This document shows positions 44,641 to 56,566 of a stretch of DNA of 64,000 bases, piece after piece. Under the pieces are notes generated by a model that saw only the letters and a list, made by a program, of their open reading frames with translations, did no database searches and was not told the origin of the DNA. This stretch comes from Elymus sibiricus (lineage: Eukaryota; Streptophyta; Magnoliopsida; Poales; Poaceae). The DNA is taken from positions 453,210,379 through 453,274,378 of the forward strand of contig CM077676.1 of NCBI GenBank assembly GCA_039707655.1. Direction: 5' to 3'. The translations under genes and the position numbers were made by a program. Each line of letters opens with the position of its first letter. Within the stretch, counting starts at the first letter, position 1.

Positions 44641-44801
44641 CTGAGAATGTATTGGAACTGTATGGTTATAGAGTGTAGGCATGAAGATTAGTAAGGTAGC
44701 AATAAAGCTGAAGTTTGATTACACTAATGTTGTTATGCCCCTGTTTGACTTGGTAGAAGCCACTCTCCGAAATGCACTTGCAGCGAAAAGCACCTCTGGA
44801 C
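44641..44801. other. Probable intron remnant upstream of the F-box-like exon
   Basis: On the minus strand this leads into the acceptor at 44641-44642. The hAT element begins at 44802. Nothing else is recognised. Confidence 0.35.
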
Positions 44802-45908
44802 CTATGAAGCACCGATACGTGCAAAACCTGTGTATCCCCGTCCCGTACGTTACCGATACGGCGATACGCATGATACGGCAACGATACGCGTATCCCTGGG
44901 GTATCGTGGTTTTCGATTTAAAACAAAAGAAAAAATATGCCGATACGCTGCCGGGACGGCGCCGACACGCCGGCGACACGGGAAGCCCAGTAGAAGCCCA
45001 CTCCACCACTCGCAAAGACGTAACCCTAAACAGCTAGCAGTCTCAGATTGGATCGAGGATTCAGGTGCGACTGCACGAGTGCTCCGGCATGTTGCTACCA
45101 CCGCCGCCGCTGCGTGGGTTCCGTGGCGACCGGCCATCTGGACTCGACTCGCCGCCGGTGTCCGCCGCCGCCGCCTGTTGGCCGTCACCAGCAAGGTATG
45201 CCCCCCTGCCCCTTCCCAATCTCTGCTCTCTTCCGGTGGTGTCTGGTCCTCGGCTCTTGCTGGCTTGCTGCGTGCTGATTCTGTGCGTGCTTGCTGCCAA
45301 GTGCGTGCGTGCTGGCTGTGTGTGTGCTTGCTGCGGCGTGCATGCGTTTGTGCTTGCTGTGGGCGTGCGTGCGTTCGTGCTTGGACTGCGTACTTGCTAG
45401 CTGCTGCTGGGGGCTGGGGGTTGGCATCTGCTGTATAACTATGATTTGCTGCTGACCCGCTGATGTTGCGGCTTGTGCTTGGGAGTGAAATCCTGACATT
45501 GACACCTGCAGGTCAATCTTCAGTTGAGAGGCTGGGAAGCATCAGTCATGTATCATTGTGTAAGCAAGCTACAAGCCAACGTCTTTACAGTTTTCAGCTT
45601 TTCATGCTCAAGTGTTATGTATATTTCAAATTCTAATACTAGCATATGATGTATTTTGCTTGTAGCATGAGGGTTCAGTAAATTGTTGATCATTCAGTCA
45701 TCTAGAGGAGGACTTGATGAAAAGAGGCATGGATGCAACTTATGAGGCAGTTTTTTTATCTCATCTCATGCATTTAACTATTCTTTGTCTTTATAACATG
45801 CCATTTTATTAATTATTTATCTATACTTGCCGTATCGCCGTATTTTTTTTAAAAAAATTGCCGTATCCCATATCCCCGTACCCGTATCGCCGTATCGGTG
45901 CTTCGTAG
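44802..45908. mobile_element. Non-autonomous hAT-like element (1107 bp) with CGATACG subterminal repeats
   Basis: The ends CTATGAAGCACCGATACG (44802-44819) and CGTATCGGTGCTTCGTAG (45891-45908) are inverted with one mismatch. The 8-bp duplication ctctggac is perfect at 44794-44801 and 45909-45916. Both subterminal regions carry several CGATACG or CGTATCG copies, as expected of transposase-binding sites. The middle is GC-rich (45050-45430) with possible splice signals but no recognised coding domain. Confidence 0.85.
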
Positions 45909-45916
45909 CTCTGGAC

Positions 45917-47262
45917 TACCTTCTGGCGCTCCCCCGCAGCTTCTCGCCCACCCCCTGTGGAAATGCCCGTCAGTGGCATCAAAATTATGAAACAAATGCC
46001 ACCGCCTTATATACACAGCAACCCTTCAGGAAATGTCACTCACCCACTACTCGCACCTCATCGCCCCCCCCCCCCCCCCCCGCGCGGAGCCAAAGGAGAG
46101 AAGCGTGCGGCTAGGGTTCCTCCAGCTGCGCCGCCAGCTCCCAACGACTGCCACCGGCCTCAACCACGCCCCCTCCCCCCCCGCGGTCGTGCCCCCTTCC
46201 CCGTCAAGCACCACGTCTCTCGACGCACCTCCCTGACGACCGCCGCTGGCTCGACCCCGCACCCCGCCATCCCCCTCCACTGCGCCGTCGTTGACCACCC
46301 CGTCTCCCTTCACTGCGCCGCCGTGGACCACCCCATCTCCCTATGCTTCTCCCGACGACTGCCGCCTCCTCGAACGTCACGGCGACCACAAACCCGTCCG
46401 TCTCCATCCTTTGCTGCCCGCGCCTAGAACAGGACGACCGCCGCCGCCATCTCGCCTGCTCCTCTCCATCGATCTAACCTACCAGGACGACAGAGCCCGC
46501 TCCTCTCCATCGACAGGACCCAACCGACCGGAAGCAAATCTGTTAATTTTTTCTGCTATGTACTTGGTGTATGATTGATGTGTATAAAAGGATGATTACC
46601 TAGTGGTTGGCACTGGATATGGCTATAAAAGGATGATTACCTAATGGTTGCTGCAAATCCCTTGTTAAATTTGATGGACATGAACTTGTCTTATACAAAA
46701 GGCTTTGTTGTCCACTGTTTGTACATATAAAATCCTTTTGCTGCAAATCTGTTTGAAGGCTCTATGAAACACAAAACATATACACATATTTCTCTCTTCG
46801 TTGTCCACTCTTTGTAGATGGTTCTTGAATGTTTTATCGATGGTTCTTGAAGGCTCTATGAAACACAAAATATTGCAGACGCTTTGATGGGACAGGACGG
46901 CGGAGTGGAGGATGACAGAGAGCATGACTAGTTTCTGCGTAAAGACTTGGCTTGTATTTTGGTGCTAACTTAATTGTAATCTGGGAAATCGCTTTTATTT
47001 GTGGTCCTTTTTATTAATAATTTTTAGCTAAATTAGGTGCTAAGCATGTTATTTGAGCTACTATAAGTATAACCAGATAAATCAGTGTTTAAATAACATC
47101 TTCAGCATCCAAGGGCATTTTAGACTTTCACCACCAGCTATAGGCTCACCAGCCGTCTTAAAGGCAGTTGCCAAGCAGGCTTTTTGGTTTTCTTAGCTTC
47201 TACCGGCTCTAGCTGCTTTTCACTCAGCTGCAGTGCAAACAAACATGGCCTATAACTTGTAA
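45917..47262. other. Unassigned sequence with C-run, GC-rich block and short direct repeats
   Basis: A C homopolymer near 46063-46081 precedes a GC-rich block (46081-46540), open in several frames without a domain. A direct repeat, AAAAGGATGATTACCTA, occurs near 46588 and 46628. The phrase GGCTCTATGAAACACAAAA occurs near 46759 and 46851. No gene is recognised. Confidence 0.4.
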
Positions 47263-48160
47263 GAGCATCTCCAATAGATGCCCAAAAGTTTGGTCCCTAA
47301 AAATGATTATAGGTGATGAGAGAGAAGTTTTTGGGCATTAGAATTTTTTTTGCTGTAACAGATGCCCTAAAAGTGGTGCCTAAAATTTGGAAAGCAATTG
47401 AAACATGAAATTCAATGGTGGGGAGACCGGGAAGCGGATCTGACGGTCGTCGGGGGCCAAGCTCGATTTCGACCCGCAAAGGTCGCGGGGGCCGAGACAT
47501 TCGTCGGGCCGCCTAGGACAGGAGTTGGAAGGGACCAGGGGCTAGAAGGGAGCCGGGGGTGCGGCGAACTCCGGCGGCTGCGCGCCGTCCGAGCGCGGAG
47601 AGCTCCGAACGGGGTCGGCTGCTCGACGGTGGTTGGGCCGGTCGATTGGAGGTCACCCGGCCGCTAATCGACCTCGGTGGCTGACGGTGGTGCGGCGGCG
47701 ACCATCTCAGGCGGTGGAGGGGGCGGAGGAACGGCCGGAATCGGTTGGAATCGGCGGCGGCATTCCGAGCTTTCACGGCGGCGGTGGGGGTCATGGCAGT
47801 CTCTCGGCCGGCGGAACGAGCGGCGGGGTGGCAGCGAGGTTGGGGGCGGTCGCCGGAGTGGCGGCGGCGGCGACCAGCGGCGAGAATCGACCGGAATCGG
47901 CATGGGGTGGCGAAGGTCGGGCGGCGGGGAAGTTTCAGCGGGGTGGTTGGGTTCCCGCCGCAGCGTTTTGCTTTTAGGGCAACCGCTAGAGGTGCTGCAA
48001 ATTTGCACCACTTGTAACAAAAAATTGAGGCATTTGCAAAAAAAATTGGGCATCAAATAGAGATATGGCATCTACTGGAGTTGGTTTTCGACCCAAAGTG
48101 CCCCAAACGGCAGTTTTTTGGGCACCGCGGCTCTTTTTCGGCATCTGTTGGAGATTTGGA
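47263..48160. mobile_element. Candidate MULE-like TIR element with GC-rich interior
   Basis: The left end GAGCATCTCCAATAGATGCC (47263-47282) is matched in inverted form by GGCATCTGTTGGAGATTTGG (48140-48159). The AT-rich arms enclose a GC-rich centre (47400-47970) open in most frames (Gly-, Arg- and Trp-rich), reminiscent of a captured host sequence. I could not recognise the source. No target duplication was identified. Confidence 0.5.
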
Positions 48161-49472
48161 GATTTCGAAACGAATGAGGAATTAGTAATCTTATCCATGT
48201 CTGAAGAGAGGTAAACGCCGAGAATGAGGCAGCCTGATCAACTCAGATTCAATAGATGGTTTGAGAAACGGGGCTGGAACAAAACATGTAACAGACACTT
48301 GGGTTGAAAACAATAGCTACTAGTAGAACGCCCGTGCGTTGCTACGGGCTACAATGCATATATATTTGAGTAACTCAACAACAATCGTCATGTAAACCTT
48401 CCCTCTCTCTCCGCTCTTCCTCTCTATATATCTCCATCTATCCCTTCCTCCACTCACCCTTCATCTCACTCTCTGTTGCTCCTTGTAGCCGCCAGAGGGG
48501 ACGGACATGGATGTTGAGCGTGTCGCATGGGTAGGGTTGGGGGATACAAGAGGAATAGAGGACTCCCTCATAAAGATTCCCCCCTAAATTTTGTTTAACT
48601 CAGCATCACCCTATTTTTTTTATTTCAACTGATATATCCAAGTGTTCTATATTTTATAAAATGACATTACTTTACAGCACCCTCCCTCTTCTTCCTCACC
48701 CATATAGGCAACCAACAGCTCTTCTTCCTCTCAAATTGAACAGCATCTGCCCCTGCATTATCAGCCTTCACAGCAAACAATCCACCATGCAGGTCACCCT
48801 CCAGACGCACCGATGCATGCTTGCACCACATCCCCGCATCTCTATTTCTCTCCATCACCTCACCCTTACCCCTCCCCTCCTCTCTCTCTCTCTATCGCAT
48901 TGCCCCCTGTCCTGCGACTGCGACTGCGTCCACCACCTCACCCCACTACTCAATGCTATTATGTGTTCACTGTTTGGTCAGACATAAACTAAGCATCGTG
49001 ACTTGTAAAATACTTTCCCATTAAGAAATGAAATATGCCTACTAAATAGTTTGTCTTTAGTTTACATTAGTGAGGCATCACATAAATATTGCTTTGTATC
49101 AGCAAAAACTCCATCATACAATAATTAAGTGAGGTAGGCTACATGCTTGTATTTCACCTCAGAAAGGATTAAAGAACTGTCTTCAACATAAATGCTACCC
49201 ATAAAAATAAAAGACATGATACCCGCAAAATAAAAGAGATGCTGAAGAGGAAGGTTGTAGTTACATATGATGCCTTGTAGTACTTGTAGATGACCAGGAT
49301 GTAGTAAACACTCCACAATGGTGAGCTCATTTTTGCCGTTGAACTTGTTGATATCATCCCGCAGATGTGACACCATTCACAAACGCAAGCAAAGCTCAAG
49401 GCACTGAAATCAACTGAGGTGATATACAACCCATGAGCAGTAATTAAAGGACATAGATGTTGGATGAATCGG

Positions 49473-49608
49473 GTTTCTCACCTTGGGGCAATGGTTGAGC
49501 ATAGAGGTGAGCTTGTTGATGACCTTCTTCCTGCAGATCTTGAGGGCAGAGCCACCAAGAGCATCCTCTAACGGCTTCCTATGCTCATCAAAGTCGGTGG
49601 CGTTCTTC
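49473..49608 (-). pseudogene. Unrecognised captured exon with splice donor
   Basis: The minus strand reads ATKNATDFDEHRKPLEDALG then GSALKICRKKVINKLTSMLN and HCPK, about 44 codons. A consensus-like donor GTGAGAAACC follows. The balanced codon use and clean donor look like a real exon. I do not recognise the family. Confidence 0.45.
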
Positions 49609-49939
49609 GTGGCCTACTAACCACAGTGGTGCGCAAAGCTGCTGACCAGTCCTCACAAAAAGAGCAGAGTGCTAGAGCCCAAATTATAATGATGATGATT
49701 GGATGCGCTTGGCATTCATGAACCTAATAACGAATCAAATCTGACTTTGTCAATTTTATCAAAATATGGAGCATGAAACTACAAGATAAAATTATAAATT
49801 CTTTCCATGAACCAAGAATTCAAAACAAGCATGAATCAGAACTTGATGTTAATTGTGCCAAGAACTTGTTGTTTTTTCTTTAAGAATCATAACTTGCTTT
49901 TTCTTGGTTGTGAGCAAGACTGTCAGCAAATTAGCTTTA

Positions 49940-50123
49940 ATTGTACCAGCATTGCCACGGTGAACCGCTCCATGAGATCATGGGTCATAGGCCTCAATCT
50001 GTTCGGTGGTCATATTGGTGAAGTAGCCTACGGTGAGATCGTTTTGGCCAAGATGGAAGGTGTAAAGTGCCTTGGAGAAGTACTCGGATATGGGTAAGAT
50101 CCCTCGATAAATTCCACCTGCAG
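49940..50123 (-). pseudogene. GDSL esterase/lipase exon fragment
   Basis: After an acceptor (TTTTGCTCTGCAG) the minus strand reads GGIYRGILPISEYFSKALYT then FHLGQNDLTVGYFTNMTTEQ and IEAY. This matches the plant GDSL esterase block III region, where the GQND motif carries the Asn of the oxyanion hole. After IEAY an apparent extra base shifts the frame, and the next frame continues DLMERFTVAM. The nucleophile Ser block and the C-terminal Asp-His block are absent. It is an isolated exon in a Helitron-like context. In full-length proteins the enzyme hydrolyses ester bonds and is usually secreted. Confidence 0.75.
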
Positions 50124-50252
50124 AGCAAAATGACAAAAAATACCGTTCTGTTCTCAGAAATCTCAATGGAAATACAGAATATGACACTACTTTACTCCTC
50201 AACTATTCTGTTATACACAAACTAGCTTCTGTTGGTGAATTGCCAAGGAGAT

Positions 50253-50320
50253 GGGGCTGTAAATGAATGTCCAAAAAAAATATGGGGCTATAAATGAATG
50301 TCCAAAAAAAATATGGGCTT
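50253..50320. repeat. Short tandem duplication
   Basis: A unit of about 31 bp containing ATGAATGTCCAAAAAAAATA occurs twice in tandem. The A run may have promoted slippage. Confidence 0.7.
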
Positions 50321-50681
50321 GTAACTGGAGATGAATATATTCCAATTATCATAGCTGTGACTGAGAGTCTGAGATAGATGATGCACTGACGTATGTGCCG
50401 GCTGGCCGGCACCTCCATGGAGAGTGGCAGCACCAGCACGAATGATATCAACGCAGATTGAGTGGTCTCAACCTGGACGGGCTGAACGCTCTCCCTCCCT
50501 CCTCCGCCTTGTCGTCCTTGCTGCTGTGTTTGTCGCGACAATCGCAGGCCTCTGGATCTTGGAGCTGCGTAGATGGAACTGGAAGGCAGGAGGAAGGGCA
50601 CAACAATCAGGTGAAAGGGCAACAACCCCTGTTGAAGTTTTTGATGTAATTTAAGTCCGACAATAATAATGCAAACCTTCA

Positions 50682-50764
50682 CATCAAATTTAAGGTATTG
50701 ACAAAATATTATGCACTTAGGAGTAATAATTAGACCCATCAAATTTAAGGTATTGACAAAATAT
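50682..50764. repeat. 28-bp direct repeat at a transposon break junction
   Basis: CATCAAATTTAAGGTATTGA followed by CAAAATAT occurs at 50682-50709 and 50737-50764. The second copy ends exactly where similarity to the internal region of the LTR element begins. Confidence 0.8.
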
Positions 50765-51208
50765 AGAAAATGTTTCGGGGTATCCTGTAGTAACAAGAGC
50801 AACTGGGGACGAATGTATGAACGACAAGTGTAAGTAGTCATCCACAAGGATTTATCGGTGGTAGAGAATTGCAAAGGCGGTGGGCACATGGGTCTCGGGA
50901 AACATCGAAGAGTATCTTCGGGGCCTCCTGGTGAATCAAGCGATCATCGGGAATGAGGGGCTCTCCGGGAGGAAGTGGTTACGAGAACCTAAAGTTAGAG
51001 TTAGTAAAATCTTTAACCCAAAATAGAAGAGGGATCAGAACCCAGAGTAAAGATGCGGAATAAAAGATCCTAATTCCATCCATTTGCGATGTGGGCCCGT
51101 AAGCCACACAACACTGTTAGTAAAAATAGTTTTTCAACGACTAGACTCAACTTCGACCAAGGAATTGGAATGGGGGCTTCCTATAGGCAGTCGGCTCGGA
51201 TACCAGCT
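50765..51208 (-). repeat. Truncated second internal region of the LTR array
   Basis: The sequence matches about 59505-59952 almost base for base, including AGAAAATGTTTCGGGGTATC. It includes the primer-binding region next to the LTR (GGATACCAGCT on plus). It is truncated on the left at the 28-bp repeat junction. Confidence 0.85.
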
Positions 51209-52355
51209 TGTGACGCCCCCGACTCGACCGTGCACTAATCATACACGCAAACATGCATGATCAAGATCAGAGACTCACGAAAAGATATCACAACACAACT
51301 CTAAACACAAATTTAAACATAAATCATCATATTACAAGCCAGGGGTCACGAGGACCCGAATACATAAGTCAGCGGAAGCAAATAATATCTGGGTACAGAC
51401 ATAGTTAATCAAGTTTGCCTTAAAAAGGCTAGCATAACAACGCCAAACTGATCGAAAGGTAAGGCCTCCTGCCTAGAGCCTCTGAACTACTCCTGGTCAT
51501 CGGTCTCCTCGTAGTAGCAGCCTCCTCGGGTGAACTCTGGCTCCTGGGCTCCGTCATCTGATCGCAGCAACCGGGTAGGGGAAAAAGGCAGCAAAGCAAC
51601 TGTGAGTACTCATCCAAAGTACTCGCAAGACTTACATCAGATCTATACTAAATATGCATCGGTATCAAAGGAATGGGGCTATATCTTTGGACTGAACTAC
51701 AGAAATGCCAGAGTAGAGGGGAAAAGCCTAGCTTATCGAAGACTAGCATCTTGAAGCAATCTTGCAGCATTAGAAGAGAGTAGAACAGAAGATCATATAG
51801 TAACAAGTATATTTAGCAATGCCCTGGGATCCTCCCTCGGCTACCCTGCGAGAAAGTGATCCCGAGAGCAGTATAACAATTAAGTGACAATTTAGTATTA
51901 CCCAATACGCTCAATTACCTTCGGCGGGACACACTTGCTGGGTAATGCCCGGCCTCAGATAAACGACACAGCGTAGTCCTACCTAGGCTCTCTAGAGAGG
52001 TCAGCACGCCGGTCTACATCCTAAGCGCAAAGGGGTCATGGACCTATCACCCTAAGCACTCCTGCGCGTTACGAGCGCGGCCGGGACCAAACCTAACCTC
52101 TGTATACAAAAGCAGGCATAACCAGCTCACCCGAGCGCGCGCCGCTCAACTGTGACGTCTAACAGAGTTTTCGGGAGAATGTACGATGCAGAGGGCCCCA
52201 TAAACCATTATCCCACGTAGTGGTAGTGCGTATAGGCCAGTGGCCAACTCAGATCCAACAGCCAATCCGTTAATCATGTTTAGTAGCTCGTGGAGACGAA
52301 TAGGGCTCCTGCCGCTCCGACTTGGTAACACACGGACCATGACCAGGGACCAGGC

Positions 52356-54159
52356 TGTGGGATCGAGGAGACAGGTCTAGAGGGGGGGTGAATAGACACT
52401 TAACCAACCAAAGTTGCAGATTTTAATTTCTCTTGGAACTTAGGCAGATTTTGGCACAAGTTAAGATCACTCCAATACTTTCTACACATGCATATCTAGA
52501 GATTGAGCAGCGGAAATAGTAAAGCATGCAAAAGTACAGAATGTAAAGGGTAGAGTATGGAAGATCAAACGCAATGAAACACGGTGGTTTTTTGCGTGGT
52601 TCCGATAGGTGGTGCTATCGTACGTCCACATTGATGGAGACTTCAACCCACGAAGGGTAACGGCTGCGCGAGTCCACGGAGGGCTCCACCCACGAAGGGT
52701 CCACGAAGAAGCAACCTTGTCTATTCCACCATGGCTTACGTCCACGAAGGATTAGCCTCACTCGGGGTAGATCTTCATGAAGTAGGCGATCTCCTTGCCC
52801 TTACAAACTCCTTGGTTCAACTCCACATCATGTCGGAGGCTCCCAAGTGACACCTAACCAATCTAGGAGACACCACTCTCCAAAAGGTAATAGACGGTGT
52901 GTTGTTGATGAACTCCTTGCTCTTGTGCTTCAAATGATAGTCTTCCCAACACTCAAACAACTCCTCACAGATTTGGCTATGGTGGAAGAAGGATTTGAGT
53001 GGAAAGCAACTTGGGAAAGGCTAGAAATCAAGGTTCAAATGGTAGGAATGGAATCTCTTGATCTCAACACATGAGTAGGTGGTTCTCTCTCAGAAAATGT
53101 ATGGTGGAAGTGTAGGCACGTTCTGATGGCTCTCCTTACTGAGAAGGATGTGGTGGAGGGGTATATATAGCCTCCACACAAAATCCAACCGTTACACACT
53201 TTTGACCCAACTCGGTGGCACCGAAACCATAATCTCAGTAGCACCGAACTGTGTAAAAGGTATGAACGTTAGGAATCTCGGTGGGACCGATAGGAACAAC
53301 TCGGATGGACCGAAGTGCAATGGCTAGGGCAAACCTCATCTCGGTGGCACCGATTGCATCAACTCGGTTGGACCGAAGTGAAGCGATAAGGCAACAGAGA
53401 GTTGGCAAGCCATCTCGGTGAGACCGATTTGCAAAACTCGGTGGGACCGAAGTGAGTGCAAACGATTACAGAGAGTTGGCAAGGCCATCTCAGTGGGACC
53501 GATAGGAACAACTCGGATGGACCGAAGTGCAATGGCTAGGGCAAACATCATCTCGGTGGCACCGATTGCATCAACTTGGTAGGACCGAAGTGAAGCAATA
53601 AGGCAACAGAGAGTTGGCAAGCCATCTCGGTGAGACCGATTTGCAAAACTCGGTGGGACCGAAGTGAGTGCAAACGATTACAGAGAGTTGGCAAGGCCAT
53701 CTCGGTGGGACCGAGATCCATTTCGGTGGATCCGATTTGTTAGGGTTTTGGCAGTGGCTAAGGTCAGATGAACTCGGTGGCTCCGGATTGGAAATTTCGG
53801 TGGGGCCGAGTTGGAATGTGAGTTTTGGACATATTTGGGTGGAGAAGATGGTTGAGGGTTTTGGAACACTGTCACTAAGCACTTGAGCAAAAAGACCATT
53901 AAGCAACACCTCATCCCCTTTTAATAGTATTGGCTTTCCTATGGACTCAATGTGATCTTGGATCACTAAACCAAAAATGTAGAGTCTTGATCTTTTGCCA
54001 ATCCTGGTCCTTAGCATTTTGAAGGGGTTCCACGCCCTCTTGTCCCTGCCACGCCATTGTTGAACTTGTCTGAAATTCACTAGATAAAAGCCTTAGTTCA
54101 ACAATATGTATGTTGGCATAAATTACCAAAACCACCAAGGGAGCAAATGTGCTTTCACA
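52356..54159. mobile_element. Nested insertion (probable 1.8-kb solo LTR) with tandem repeats
   Basis: Comparison with the second LTR shows that 52356-54159 is extra sequence. It starts TGTGGGATCGAGGAG and ends GCTTTCACA, a TG...CA pattern. Only GGC is duplicated at both sides (52353-52355, 54160-54162), short for an LTR element. The interior contains a 212-bp unit repeated twice (from about 53291 and 53503), built from shorter units such as CTCGGTGGGACCGA. Confidence 0.75.
53291..53714. repeat. Two 212-bp tandem units of TCGGTGGGACCGA-type sequence
   Basis: TAGGAACAACTCGGATGGAC starts at 53291 and again at 53503. Each unit contains several 30-bp-scale subunits with CTCGGTGGNACCGA. Copies differ at only a few positions. 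Confidence 0.85.
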
Positions 54160-56566
54160 GGCCCACCTCTCTCCTAGGTGGTCCCCGCCTGCCTCGTCGC
54201 TCCGCCACAGTATGGCTCGTGGGTACCCTTGGGGCCGACCCGTCTTGTTTCATTATCTCGCGGGCACTCTTGGAGCCGGCCCGACTTTGACAGTTTAATA
54301 AGTATTGCAGTAATGTAAACATATCCGTGATCATCACCCAGAGTGATCATGGCCCGATATCCAGCATGGCAACGGACAAGGGTGAAGGGCCACAGATGGA
54401 TCAATAGCATAGCTAACTAAGCATCATAGGACAACAGGAAATGTATCAATAGTAGGCGACGAAATCAGGCTATGCATCAGATAGGGAACTACCGGAACAG
54501 TAACAGTAGCAAAATCTAATGCAAGCATAAGAGGGGAAGGAGTAGGCAATATCTGGATGACCAAGGGGGTTTGCTTGCCTGGAAGCTCTGCTGAAGGGAT
54601 CTGGTCATCGGGGGCGTAGTCGTACTCAGCGGCGTCGTCGGCAGTCTCGGGGTCTATCGGGGGAGAAGGAGGGGGAAGAAACAATAAATACACGGCAACA
54701 AATGCAGCACATATGCATGACATGGCAGTAGGAGGTTGATTATGTGTTATAGTGCATCGCTAAGTATTTTGGACGGAGCGGGAAATATCCGGGAATATTT
54801 TCCCGGCTCCAGACAGTTATCGGTATATGGATCCGGAGGGGAAGGTTCCATGTTCATCATGTTAGAGGGGTGTGGCAGGTATGTGGGTGGCATATTCGGA
54901 TTCATCATATTTTTCTGATCATTTTTCATATACAAATTATTTACATCCGAGCAACGGTTTATTTTCTATGAATTTCCAAATTTTATTGATTTTTTTTGTA
55001 ATTTTCTTTAATTACTAAATTCGACAGAAAAAGGAATGTGACGTCATCATTGCGTCAGCGGTCAACTGAACAGCTGACTAGTCAACGGGGCCCACGGGGA
55101 CCCACTGGCAGTGACTGGGCGTTGCCCAGTCAGCAGTTGACTGGGCCAACTGGGCCCGTGGGGCCCGCTGGCAGCGACACAGGGGAGGCCACGTGGCTGG
55201 CCACGTCAGCGCCGGCGACCATATTTTGCGGCGGCGCGCACGGGAGGGGCTCGGGTTTCGGCTACGGCGGTCCGTTTGACGCACGGTTGGCGGCATTCGA
55301 ACGAGCGGACGATGCCGCATCCATTCGTGGCGGTGGCGCGGCCGGAGATGGTCTGCAGCGACGACGGCGAGCTAACGAGCGGTGCCGGAGTTCCGGTGGT
55401 GCTTGGATCCGTTGAAAGGGGGCACGGTGGAGAATGTGCTTGGGTGCGATGGGCTCCTGGGAACCCCAGGAGCACGTTAGCGGGCACGGACACGGGCTGC
55501 GGTGGTAGTGGCCACGCCGGCGATGTGGATGGCGGCAGTGAGCTCGGGCGGGACAGCAACGGCGACTACAAGCACGGAGAAGAGAAGGGGAGCGAGGGGT
55601 TCAACACGGGTGCTCACAGCGTTGTAGGGAAGGCTTGGGGAGGCCGGGGGCGGTCGAAGACGGCCGGATCGAAGGCGGCGAGCTCGGGGATCCGAGGTTG
55701 AAGCAGAGGTCACCGGCGTCGATTTGGTGCAGCTCCGGTCGTACGTGTGCGCGGGATGGACGAAGACGAGGACGGGGAGGCTGCCAGACACCTTGGAACG
55801 GCGCGAGGAGGTCTATGGCCGTGTGGTCTACGAAGGTCCGGCCATGGCAGCGTCGGGCGTGTGCATTTTGGAGGAGAGCGACGAGGGGAAAAGGGGAAAG
55901 GGACTTAGGGTTTGTCTAGCATCTCGGGCTGGTCCTTATCTAGCGCGGGGCACCGCCGGATGGTCGACAGCGGCACATCTGGGGCGTGGACGGCTGCGCG
56001 TGCGTTCGGCCAGCGCCATGGCTGGCCCTGGCGGGAGGTTAGGGAAAGGCTAGCCGTAGTGGGCTGGGCCTCCCTGTTGCCACTTAAGTCCGGACGGCAC
56101 AGTAGGTTAGGTCCCTTTTTTCCTTTTTCTTTTTCTGGCATTTCTTTCTCTCCTGTTTGCAATTTCTTTTTTGCTCCTAAAGACTTTTGTAAAAAATGCA
56201 TTTGGCCAAATCAAATACCAGGCAATATCTAGCACTGCCACAAAAAGTTTGAGAGTTAATTGAATTCATTTTATTTTTGCTTAAATGCAAATGGATTAAA
56301 TGGGTTGTTTTTTATTACAGTTTTTGGGTGCTAGCTCTCAAATGAGCAAACAAGTGACATTGTTTTAAGTAACCATAATTACATATGGATCATTTCCTTA
56401 ATCATTTACTATTTTCATACAAGTTTGTAACTTTTCAAATTTCACTTGTTATTTGAATTTTGAATTGGGGTTGAATTATTTCTTAATTGCATTTCTTAGG
56501 ATATAATGATGATGACTTGGCATCATTACCATGTGGTCACTGTGGCTAACCACTGGGGGTGTTACA

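Larger units (their letters stand above)
48320..50764 (-). mobile_element. Helitron-like element, 3' end at 48320, with captured exons
   Basis: On the minus strand the hairpin GCCCGTAGCAACGCACGGGC is followed by GTTCTA and CTAG, with T as the next base. This is the layout of a Helitron 3' end (hairpin, short spacer, CTRR, insertion before T). Two gene fragments on the same strand lie within it (49473-49608 and 49940-50123). The 5' terminus was not found. The right limit is set by the junction with the LTR-element internal sequence at 50765. Confidence 0.5.
51209..56566 (-). repeat. Inner LTR of the array, with a 1.8-kb nested insertion
   Basis: It begins TGTGACGCCCCC at 51209 and ends GGGGTGTTACA at 56566. 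Without the insertion at 52356-54159 it is about 3550 bp, close to the other LTR (3670 bp). Part of the difference is a ~100-bp gap near 51890 compared with 60642-60745. The GC-rich open frames at 55038-56232 are LTR transcript sequence repeated at 62076-63288 and are not genes. Confidence 0.85.

Noticed and set aside
44733..47255. Possible Harbinger-like element with TATGCCCCTGTTTG and a similar inverted end near 47245
   Set aside because: The ends match at only about 12 of 15 bases and the flanking trinucleotides do not agree (tta versus ata or taa).
55038..56232. GC-rich frames, repeated at 62076-63288
   Set aside because: Both sets sit in the same position of two LTR copies, with frame-breaking differences between copies. 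They are LTR leader sequence rather than genes.
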